A DNA stretch of 64,000 nucleotides. It comes from Phaeospirillum sp. (GTDB taxonomy: Bacteria > Pseudomonadota > Alphaproteobacteria > Rhodospirillales > Magnetospirillaceae). The stretch covers positions 1-64,000 of the forward strand of contig JAUSFB010000066.1 in NCBI GenBank assembly GCA_030651575.1. The letters run 5' to 3'. Positions 44,406 to 52,364 of this stretch are shown here, one piece after another. Each line of letters starts with the position of its first letter. Positions within the stretch are counted from its first letter, which is position 1. A program made the translations under genes and the position numbers. The notes beneath the pieces are model-generated. The model made no database searches, was not told where the DNA came from, and saw only the letters and a list, made by a program, of their open reading frames with translations.

Positions 44406-46076
44406 ATGGACCGACAAATGCACGCAAAGAAAGTATTCGGGATAGACCTCGGAACTACCTATTCTTGCATTTCCTACGTGGACGAGCATGGGAAGCCTGT
44501 TGTCATCCCTAATTCCGAGGGTACGGCGACAACACCGTCCGTCGTCTATTTCGAATCGCAGAGCAGTATCGTGGTCGGCCAAACGGCTAAGGACGTCGCC
44601 AAAGTCGAGCCTGATCTGGTCGTGCAATCCGTGAAGCGGCACATGGGTGATCCTCACTGGATCCGCGGTTTTCACGGCAAGGACTATCGGCCTCAGGAGA
44701 TATCAGCCTTAATCCTGCGCAAGGTGGTCGGCGATGCCGAGCGGGAAACCGGCGAGCGGGTTGAAGACGTGGTCATTACCTGCCCCGCCTATTTCGGCAC
44801 CAATGAACGCGAGGCGACACGCCAAGCCGGCATCCTGGCCGGATTGAACGTTCACTACGTCATACCGGAGCCTACTGCTGCGGCGATTGCCTATGGCGTT
44901 GCTACCACCGAAGAGCAGGTCATTCTGGTTTATGACCTCGGCGGCGGGACCTTTGACGTAACCCTGGTTCGAGTGACGTCACAGGCTATCGAGGTGCTTG
45001 CGACTGGCGGCGACCGGGAACTGGGGGGGAAAGATTGGGACGATGCAATCGTCGCCCATTTCGCCAATCGCTTCCAAGAAGAGGCGGGTGTCTCCCCTGA
45101 CGATCTCCTGGGCAATGCCGAGATATATCAGGAACTGATCAATGATGCGGAACGGGCAAAAGTCACGCTGTCCACCCGCTCGACCTATAAGCAGAAGATT
45201 CGCTTCGGCATGCAGGAAGCGACGATCGAACTCAGCCGTGAGGACTTCCACCGAATAACGGCCAGCCTGCTCGAACGTACCATCAGCTTGACCCGCGACA
45301 TCCTGGGGCGGGCACAAGAACACAAGGTGACGGTCGATACGATCCTTCTCGTTGGTGGTTCCACCTACATGCCACAGGTCGAGGAACGGCTCGGCGCTGA
45401 GTTTCCCTACCGCTTGCTGCGCTCAGATCCCAATCAAATTGTGGCCAAGGGTGCCGCGCTGTTCGGTCTGAAGTGCCAATTAGAGCAAGAGATCAAGATC
45501 ACCATCGCAGACCGTATCGGCGGGGACGCCGCATCGGTCAATCTCGACACAGTGCCAAACGACGTCAAGGACAGCGCCCAAGCGGTGGTGGCCAAGCGTT
45601 TCGGCATGGCCCTGCCGGGGCTGTTAAACCGAAAGGTCGCGAACGTCTCGTCGAAAAGCTTCGGACTTGTGGTTGTTGATTTGGCGACCCGCCGCGAAGT
45701 GGTGAGCAATTTGGTCGTCGTAGATCAGCCCGTTCCCATCGACGTTACCCGAAATTTCGGAACCGTCGATGACAACCAGGATGGCGTCAGCCTGCAGGTA
45801 ATGGAAAATCTCCACCGTTCCGGCGAGGACGCCTTTGTCGAATTGCCGCAATGCACCGAGATTGGTTCCGCCCAACTGACTTTCCTCAGGCCGTTACCGG
45901 AAAGTTCCCCGATCGAGATCACGTTCATGCTGACCGCAGATGGCCTGCTGCGCCTCACCGGTCGCGATCTGACAACCGGGCAGGAGATCAAAGCTGAGTT
46001 CAAGGCTGAGTGCATCATGTCCGCGGAGGAAATGAACGCCTCTCAAACCCATATCGGCGGCCTAGCCGTAAGCTGA
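44406..46076 (+). CDS. Hsp70 chaperone (DnaK-like), short form without a helical lid
   Basis: The nucleotide-binding domain is complete: GIDLGTTYSCISYVD, PAYFGTNEREATRQAG, LVYDLGGGTFDVTLV, and LLVGGSTYMPQVEERLG. A substrate-binding beta part follows (SFGLVVVDLATRREVVSNLV, LQVMENLHRSGEDAF). At 556 residues it lacks most of the helical lid of DnaK (about 638). The start may be 44406 or 44418. Together with GrpE and the J-like protein it forms a dedicated chaperone machine. An arrested or specialised client range is likely because the lid is missing. Confidence 0.85.
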   Translation: MDRQMHAKKVFGIDLGTTYSCISYVDEHGKPVVIPNSEGTATTPSVVYFESQSSIVVGQTAKDVAKVEPDLVVQSVKRHMGDPHWIRGFHGKDYRPQEISALILRKVVGDAERETGERVEDVVITCPAYFGTNEREATRQAGILAGLNVHYVIPEPTAAAIAYGVATTEEQVILVYDLGGGTFDVTLVRVTSQAIEVLATGGDRELGGKDWDDAIVAHFANRFQEEAGVSPDDLLGNAEIYQELINDAERAKVTLSTRSTYKQKIRFGMQEATIELSREDFHRITASLLERTISLTRDILGRAQEHKVTVDTILLVGGSTYMPQVEERLGAEFPYRLLRSDPNQIVAKGAALFGLKCQLEQEIKITIADRIGGDAASVNLDTVPNDVKDSAQAVVAKRFGMALPGLLNRKVANVSSKSFGLVVVDLATRREVVSNLVVVDQPVPIDVTRNFGTVDDNQDGVSLQVMENLHRSGEDAFVELPQCTEIGSAQLTFLRPLPESSPIEITFMLTADGLLRLTGRDLTTGQEIKAEFKAECIMSAEEMNASQTHIGGLAVS

Positions 46077-46086
46077 GGAAAAGCAA

Positions 46087-48183
46087 ATGGGCTTGGCCAT
46101 CGGCATAGACCTGGGCACCACAAATTCAGCGGTGGCAATCGTCGATAACCACGGCTTGCCGGGGATCGTGCCTAACGCGCTGGGCGAGGCGATCACTCCA
46201 TCCGTGATCTGCTTCCTCGGCCCCGACCGATACATCGTCGGCAACGAAGCCAAGGAATTGCAGAAAGCGGGGGAACCCTGCGTCGCCGCCTTCTTCAAGC
46301 GGCACATGGGCGATCCAAATTTTCTTTTCCACGCCCATGGCCGCGACTATAGCGCAACCGACCTATCGGCCATTCTGCTTGCCACACTGAAAGCCGATGC
46401 CGAGGCCGTCCTCGGCAAAACGGTCACCGACGCGGTCATCACCGTCCCCGCCTATTTCAAGCATCCGCAACGCGAAGCAACCATCGCTGCCGGTCGCCAA
46501 GCCGGCCTCAACGTACTTCAAGTGGTCAACGAGCCGAGTGCCGCCGCCATTGCCTATGGTGTGCGCAAATGGCGAGATGGTGGCCGGTTGTTGGTCTACG
46601 ATCTTGGAGGTGGCACTTTTGACGTCACCCTGGCTGAAGCGAAATCGGGAGAGATTCACATCCTCGCGTCGGAGGGTGACCATGAACTGGGCGGAAAGGA
46701 CTGGGACGACAGTATCGTTCAATTCGCCGCCTCGCGGTTTCACGACGAATTCGGCATCGACCCGTTGGAGGACAGCATCAGCATCGCTGATTTACTGGTC
46801 CGTGCCGAAGACGCCAAAAAGCGCCTAACTTCGGCAAACTCTGCCCGCATTTCCATTGTCAGCGGTTGCCACAGGGGGACCTACGAACTTTCGCGCCAGT
46901 TGTTCGAAACCCTCACCAGTGCCCTCATGGAACGGACCGTCAGCCTTACCCAGCACGTCCTGGCGGAGATGAAAGTCGCTCCTTCCGCCCTGGACGGCAT
47001 TTTGCTGGTCGGCGGATCGACCCGGATGCAAATGGTGCATGACTTTATTCGGCGCGCGTTCGGGCACGAACCGTTGCATGGCGTTAATGTCGATGAAGCG
47101 GTGGCGCTAGGGGCGGCGGCGGTCGCGGCCCACTCCGGACCGGCATCGGCAGGTCGGTTCGCCTTGGCGGGCGGAGTCCGGATGGTCGACGTCACGAACC
47201 ACAGTCTGGGCATGATCGCGATCAACGAAAAGGGTAGCGCATACCTGAATTCGATTATCCTGCCCAAAAACCATCCCATTCCGTGCACCGAGGAACGCCC
47301 GTACCGGTTCCGTACCCGCCGAGGTGGCGATAACCGGCTGGAAATCTTCGTGACGCAGGGAGAGGCCGGGGGCCCCGCCGACGTCACCTATCTCGGCAAG
47401 TATGTTCTCAGTGGTTTCCCGTCCTCGACCATCAGGGAGGTGGTGGTTGATATCGCCTATACCTATGACGTCAGCGGCACCGTCAAGGTCGCGGGTCGGT
47501 TGCGTAGCGGGGAACCGCTGGCGGTCGCCGTGGAAGCGTTGCCCGACGACATCCCGGATCGGTTCCTTGGCCCCCCTATCATCGAAGCGGTGCCGGAACA
47601 CGTCACCGTTTACCTGACGTTCGACCTTTCGGGCTCGATGAGTGGCACTCCTTTGTCTGAAGCCAAAAAGGCGGGCCGGCGATTCGTCGACAATCTTGAC
47701 CTGGCGCATTGCTCGGTGGGTGTCATCGCCGTGGCCGACCGAGTGCAGGTCGTGCTCCACGCGGCCCAAGATGCCCGAAAGATTGCCGCAGCCATCGACG
47801 GCCTGGAAATTGGACAGGTCGGCAGCTGCAATGACGCAGAACCTTTTGCCGAAGCGCTCAAGCTGCTTGGCGGGGTGGAGGGACCGCGCTACGTGGTTGC
47901 GCTGGCCGACGGTGTTTGGAGCAACCAGCCGCGGGCCATCAGCAACGCCAAGGCTTGCCACCAGCAGGAGATCGATGTGGTGGCCATCGGCTTCGGCAGC
48001 GCCGACCAAGCCTTCCTGCGCGCCATCGCGTCCAGTGACGAGGCCGGAATATTCACCTCGCTGGGCAATCTCGGAGAAACTTTCGCGTCCATCGCTCAGG
48101 TCATTACTGAAGCCGGTGCTGGCCCGCCTTCCTCCGGACAGCCGCGCGGGCGCGGGCTCTTCGGTTTGTTCAAGGGGCATTGA
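46087..48183 (+). CDS. Hsp70 fused to a von Willebrand factor A domain
   Basis: Residues about 1-365 are an Hsp70 nucleotide-binding domain (GIDLGTTNSAVAIVD, VYDLGGGTFDVTL, LLVGGSTRMQMVHDF). Residues about 370-500 form a reduced substrate-binding beta domain. Residues about 515-680 are vWA: TVYLTFDLSGSMSGTPLSEA holds the DxSxS of the MIDAS site, and RYVVALADGVWSNQPR the second acid. The usual MIDAS Thr is a Cys-Asn (GSCNDAEPF), so metal binding may be altered. vWA domains bind partner proteins through a metal. It starts 10 nt after the first Hsp70. The fused pair is a strong mark of an NTP-dependent switch. Confidence 0.85.
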   Translation: MGLAIGIDLGTTNSAVAIVDNHGLPGIVPNALGEAITPSVICFLGPDRYIVGNEAKELQKAGEPCVAAFFKRHMGDPNFLFHAHGRDYSATDLSAILLATLKADAEAVLGKTVTDAVITVPAYFKHPQREATIAAGRQAGLNVLQVVNEPSAAAIAYGVRKWRDGGRLLVYDLGGGTFDVTLAEAKSGEIHILASEGDHELGGKDWDDSIVQFAASRFHDEFGIDPLEDSISIADLLVRAEDAKKRLTSANSARISIVSGCHRGTYELSRQLFETLTSALMERTVSLTQHVLAEMKVAPSALDGILLVGGSTRMQMVHDFIRRAFGHEPLHGVNVDEAVALGAAAVAAHSGPASAGRFALAGGVRMVDVTNHSLGMIAINEKGSAYLNSIILPKNHPIPCTEERPYRFRTRRGGDNRLEIFVTQGEAGGPADVTYLGKYVLSGFPSSTIREVVVDIAYTYDVSGTVKVAGRLRSGEPLAVAVEALPDDIPDRFLGPPIIEAVPEHVTVYLTFDLSGSMSGTPLSEAKKAGRRFVDNLDLAHCSVGVIAVADRVQVVLHAAQDARKIAAAIDGLEIGQVGSCNDAEPFAEALKLLGGVEGPRYVVALADGVWSNQPRAISNAKACHQQEIDVVAIGFGSADQAFLRAIASSDEAGIFTSLGNLGETFASIAQVITEAGAGPPSSGQPRGRGLFGLFKGH

Positions 48184-48186
48184 GCT

Positions 48187-51156
48187 TTGGCGGAAACGAA
48201 CAGCTACATCCTGCTCGACCTCGATCCGACCATTGACGATTGGCCGACGATTGAACAGCGCCTGGAGGAAAAGCGTCGGGAGTGGGCGCTCCGCTCCAAC
48301 CAAGGCGCCCCCAACGGGCGCCGTGCCGCACAGCAGGCGTTGGAGCGTATTCCCCACATCAAGCGTGCGATGAACGACCCCGAGATTCGCCGCGAAGAGG
48401 CGCGTGCCGCCAGGAAGGAATTGACCGCTCGTCGCCGCGAAGGCCTGGAGGTCGTTGAGAATGCCGCCGAGATTCTACGCTCGCGCGGCGGTTATGGCAC
48501 CGATGACGTCGCGACGCTGGTAAAGCGGGCTCCCGGCATGAACGCCGAGGAGATCGAGAGGGAATTCAAGCGGCTGGGGCTGCCGCCTCGGCCCGAGTCG
48601 AAGCCCGCGCCTACGACTGTAAAGCCGCGGCTTGATACCGTCATCGAAGACAGGGTGAACATCAATCTGAAGGCTCTGGGCCTGACCAGCCTGTATCAGT
48701 TCCTTGATTTGCCGCCCCAGGTTTCGCCAGCGAAACTATGCGCCAAGGCTGACGAAATCTATGCAGAGCTGCGCCGCATGGGCAAGACCGATGCGGAATC
48801 CTCAGCTCGCAACGATTTGGTGGGTGTCTGCAAGCAGATATTCGCCACCCCGGACGGCAAGGAAAAGTACGATAACGGGCTCGCACTGCGGGTTTTGGAT
48901 GCCATGCGCGACAACATCGCCTTGGCGGTCAGAGACAACGTCATCGACGTTCCCCAGTTGCGTGTCCTGCTAAAGCAGGCCAAGGCGCGTCGCATCGATG
49001 AAAAGGTTGCCGAGGACTATATCCGGGACTTAGCCGGGCGCCGCAAATGGATACTCGTCGGAAGTACGGCGGAGCAGGCACAGGCACCGCACCTGCTTGG
49101 CTGCGGCTTCTGCGGCGCGGTGGCAGCAAACGGAGCCAGCCGCTGCGGAACCTGCGGCGAGGAGTTGTTCGTCACCTGCCCCCGCTGCTCCACGAAAGTG
49201 CCCACCGAGGTCGCTGCCTGCGGCCATTGCGGCGCTGGCACAGGCGACTGGCCGCTGGTGAGGGCCGCAGCGAAAATTGCCGAGGCTCTGATGGTGGCTG
49301 GGCGCCACCGTGATGCCAGCCTGGAATGGCACAAGGCTCTCGCCGTGTGGCCCGGCTGGGCTCAGGCGGTGTCGGCTTTGGCAGAGTGCGAGGCGATGGA
49401 ACGCGATCATCGGTCCCGGCTGGCCGCGATTGAAGCATTGGTCAGACAGGGGCTCTTGTTCGAGGCACGCGCGGGCCTAAGGGAATGGCTGCGCGATGGC
49501 GGGGAAGATGGTGGCCTTGCGGCACGAATCGATGCCGATATAGACCGAGCCAACAAGGCGTTCTCCGAGGCCGAAAGCCATCGGCGGAGTGGGAGCACCA
49601 CGGACGCCATCGTAGCCTACGGCAGAGTGCTGGCGCTTTGTGCGGATCACCAACCCGCCCGCCAGGCCATGACGCAGTGCCCTCCTGCGGAGCCCGGAAA
49701 TCTGCGGGTGACCCCAATCGCCGACGGCTATCACTTGGCATGGTCTGCCTCGCCGCCGCCGGTGGACTGCTATGTGGTGTTGCGCAAGGCGGGCGGGGGA
49801 CCGGACAATGATCGCGACGGCACAGCACGCCGTCAAGTTCGCGACTGCGCCACCGACGACGTCGGCATCGAAAGCGGCGTACCGTGGTATTACGCCGTCT
49901 ACGCCGAACGTAGCGGCGTCCTGTCGCCGCTGCCAGCGCGCAGCGGTCCGCATCTCATCACCGCGGAAGTCACCGGCCTGATTGCCCGCTCCGGCGATGG
50001 CGACGTCGTCTTGGAGTGGTCTCTGCCGAAAGGATCCATCGGCGCAGAAGTTTGGCGCAACGCAGCCACCTCTGCCCCGGCGAACGGTCCAGGCGTAACC
50101 GCTGATCGCTCTCTGCACGACACTGGCTTGCTCAATGGAACCGCCTATCACTACCGCGTTGCCGCTTTATACCCCGATCCCACCAAGCCGGGAGTCCGGA
50201 TCCGGTCGACGGGCGTGGAGGCTGTCGCCGTTCCTGTTGCTCTGCCGCTGCCGGTGACGGACTTGTCTTGTCGTCGCGACGGTCTGAACGTGTCATTGAA
50301 CTGGACAGCGCCCACCGGGGCCATCGTGCAAATCAGGCAATTGAGCGCCCCGCCGACACTAATATCTGGAACTGTGATTTCATTGCAGGAGGCGGCGGGA
50401 ATTGGCTCGCCCGTTCCAGCGCAGGGCGTCGGCCATGCCCAGGTGCGCTTGGCCGGGAATTCACAGGTCTTTTTCCTGCCGCTCTCGGTTCGCGCCACCA
50501 CAGCCGTGGTTGGCGGGGTACAGGCGGTAGCCGTCGTCGATGCTGTGGAAAACCTGCGCGCCAGATCAGACACCTACCGTGTCGCCCTATCCTGGGACTG
50601 GCCTGTCGGTGCCGACCGTGTCCAGGTGTGTTGGACGTATGACCGCTTCCCGACCGCTGCCGACGACCAGATCGCGGGGTCCAGCTTCATTACCCGGCGG
50701 GAATATGACCGCGACGGCCACTGGCAGCTTCCTCATGTGGAAAACAAGCCGCATTACTTCACTGCATTCGTTCTCGATGCCTCGGGCACATTGCGTTCGG
50801 AGCCACGCACCATCCTGGTTGGACGCGGCAAGGAACGGCTGATCCACTACAAGATCGTCGTCAAGCGCCGCATGTTCGGCAAGGCGCCAGTAGATGTCCG
50901 GCTGGAACTTACCGGCGAAGGTGCCCTGCCCGAGGCGATCCTGGTGGCCCGATCGCAGCGGCCGCCCCTGTCGGCCGAGGACGGCATGGTGGTCCTGCGC
51001 TTGCCTGCCGGCGACATCGGTCGGCACCGCGTAGTCCCCGTGCCGGAGAGTTCATGGGGGGAGCGGTCCTTCGCCAAACTGTTCATCGCCGACATGGCCG
51101 AGGCGCAAGGAATTAGGCTGGTTTCAGCAGCCATAGACCAATTGAGACTGGGGTAG
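48187..51156 (+). CDS. degenerate-J/zinc-ribbon/FnIII scaffold protein
   Basis: The 989-residue protein has two J-like helical parts with no HPD motif (about 5-80: SYILLDLDPTIDDWPTIEQR; and about 155-225: SLYQFLDLPPQVSPAKLCAK). Double zinc ribbons follow at about 305-355 (CGFCG, CGTCG, CPRCS, CGHCG), then TPR-like helices. Four fibronectin type III modules fill about 490-880 (PGNLRVTPIADGYHLAW, TGLIARSGDGDVVLEWSLP, LSCRRDGLNVSLNWTAP, NLRARSDTYRVALSWDWP). The missing HPD means it would dock on Hsp70 without canonical ATPase stimulation. The TTG start follows AAGGGG; spacing on both sides is 3 nt. Confidence 0.7.
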   Translation: MAETNSYILLDLDPTIDDWPTIEQRLEEKRREWALRSNQGAPNGRRAAQQALERIPHIKRAMNDPEIRREEARAARKELTARRREGLEVVENAAEILRSRGGYGTDDVATLVKRAPGMNAEEIEREFKRLGLPPRPESKPAPTTVKPRLDTVIEDRVNINLKALGLTSLYQFLDLPPQVSPAKLCAKADEIYAELRRMGKTDAESSARNDLVGVCKQIFATPDGKEKYDNGLALRVLDAMRDNIALAVRDNVIDVPQLRVLLKQAKARRIDEKVAEDYIRDLAGRRKWILVGSTAEQAQAPHLLGCGFCGAVAANGASRCGTCGEELFVTCPRCSTKVPTEVAACGHCGAGTGDWPLVRAAAKIAEALMVAGRHRDASLEWHKALAVWPGWAQAVSALAECEAMERDHRSRLAAIEALVRQGLLFEARAGLREWLRDGGEDGGLAARIDADIDRANKAFSEAESHRRSGSTTDAIVAYGRVLALCADHQPARQAMTQCPPAEPGNLRVTPIADGYHLAWSASPPPVDCYVVLRKAGGGPDNDRDGTARRQVRDCATDDVGIESGVPWYYAVYAERSGVLSPLPARSGPHLITAEVTGLIARSGDGDVVLEWSLPKGSIGAEVWRNAATSAPANGPGVTADRSLHDTGLLNGTAYHYRVAALYPDPTKPGVRIRSTGVEAVAVPVALPLPVTDLSCRRDGLNVSLNWTAPTGAIVQIRQLSAPPTLISGTVISLQEAAGIGSPVPAQGVGHAQVRLAGNSQVFFLPLSVRATTAVVGGVQAVAVVDAVENLRARSDTYRVALSWDWPVGADRVQVCWTYDRFPTAADDQIAGSSFITRREYDRDGHWQLPHVENKPHYFTAFVLDASGTLRSEPRTILVGRGKERLIHYKIVVKRRMFGKAPVDVRLELTGEGALPEAILVARSQRPPLSAEDGMVVLRLPAGDIGRHRVVPVPESSWGERSFAKLFIADMAEAQGIRLVSAAIDQLRLG

Positions 51157-51159
51157 AAC

Positions 51160-52356
51160 ATGGCGTTTGGCAGTAGATTTTTTGGAAGGCTGAGAGCGCG
51201 GTTCCGTAAGGAAGTCTGCCCCTTTTGCTTCGAATACTTCCATCTGAAGGAAGCGCCGTTCCGCTGCAGCAGCCCCCCTGCCATCTGCGCACCAGCCCCG
51301 GATTCCGTCTTGGCGACAAAGTGGAATTTGACTGCGCCCAAGGGGAAAGTCATTCCTGCGGCTGGCTATCGGCGCGAGCAGAATTGCCCATCATGCTCCA
51401 ACAAGACCCGTAAGCGGATATGCCCACACTGCCACCAGGATTTGCCCCACACCATCGGTGAGTTCCGCAACTATATCATCGCCGTCATCGGGGCGAAGGG
51501 AGCGGGAAAAAGTCATTATCTTCCGGCCCTGATCGAGCAGATCAAGAATGGTATCGGCCCCAATTTGGGACTGCTGCTCGAACCGCTTAACGACGACACC
51601 ATCAAGCGCTACCGACGGGATTTCTATGGTCCCGTCTATACCGATCACCGGACCATCAACGTTACGATGTCTGCGATAACTTCGGTTGATGTCCGTTTTC
51701 CGTTGGTATTCAGTTTGTTGTTCACCTCCGGAAAGCGGGGTGGGGGGCGTCGCATCAACCGAGCGGTAACCTTGGCGTTCTTCGACACGGCGGGAGAAGA
51801 CCTGCACGACCCCGACGTGATGGCCGTGGTCAATAAATACATCTACCGGTCAGACGGCATCATTCTGCTGCTCGATCCCCTGCAACTTGACGGCGTGCGA
51901 TCTCGTATTCCGCCGAGCGTGCCGGTGCCCGTGAAAGATCACGACACGTCGGACATCATTATTCGGGTCAGCAACCTGATTCGTGCCGGCAGATTCATTC
52001 CCCAAGACAAGCCCATCGACGTGCCCCTAGCCATTGCGGTCTCCAAAATCGATGCGGTCGAGACGCTTCTTGGCAGCCAATCCCAGATCCCGCCTGGTTC
52101 GGACCATGCTGGCGGTTTTGATCTGGCTGACACACGGGCGGTCGATGCCGAAATGCAGGCCCATATCTCCGACTGGAATTCCCGCTACCTGATCGACCAA
52201 GTCCAGGTCCATTTTCCCCGACATGCATTTTTCGCCTTGTCCGCGCTTGGTGAAAGCCCCAAGGGCAACACTCTGGCGCCGGTTTTCCCCAAACGTGTCG
52301 AGGATCCATTCCTGTGGCTGCTTCACGTCAACGGCCTGATCAAGCCGAAGAAATGA
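51160..52356 (+). CDS. soluble TRAFAC-type GTPase with N-terminal zinc ribbons (DO-GTPase-like)
   Basis: Residues 20-90 carry zinc-ribbon Cys pairs (CPFC, CPSC, CPHC). The GTPase core starts at about 108: VIGAKGAGKSHYLPALIEQI is the P-loop, LAFFDTAGEDLHDP is G3, and AIAVSKIDAVETLL the SKID form of NKxD. The protein also has the long insertion between G1 and G3 seen in bacterial double-GTPase partners. It has 398 residues with no membrane segment. It pairs with the membrane-bound GTPase at 55163 and the GAP1-like protein between them. Confidence 0.8.
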   Translation: MAFGSRFFGRLRARFRKEVCPFCFEYFHLKEAPFRCSSPPAICAPAPDSVLATKWNLTAPKGKVIPAAGYRREQNCPSCSNKTRKRICPHCHQDLPHTIGEFRNYIIAVIGAKGAGKSHYLPALIEQIKNGIGPNLGLLLEPLNDDTIKRYRRDFYGPVYTDHRTINVTMSAITSVDVRFPLVFSLLFTSGKRGGGRRINRAVTLAFFDTAGEDLHDPDVMAVVNKYIYRSDGIILLLDPLQLDGVRSRIPPSVPVPVKDHDTSDIIIRVSNLIRAGRFIPQDKPIDVPLAIAVSKIDAVETLLGSQSQIPPGSDHAGGFDLADTRAVDAEMQAHISDWNSRYLIDQVQVHFPRHAFFALSALGESPKGNTLAPVFPKRVEDPFLWLLHVNGLIKPKK

Positions 52357-52364
52357 GGGATTTC

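Noticed and set aside
43742-51156. Housekeeping dnaK-dnaJ-grpE operon
   Set aside because: The Hsp70 is lidless, the second is fused to vWA, the J-like protein lacks HPD, and the neighbours are GTPases and GAP1; this is a specialised copy.
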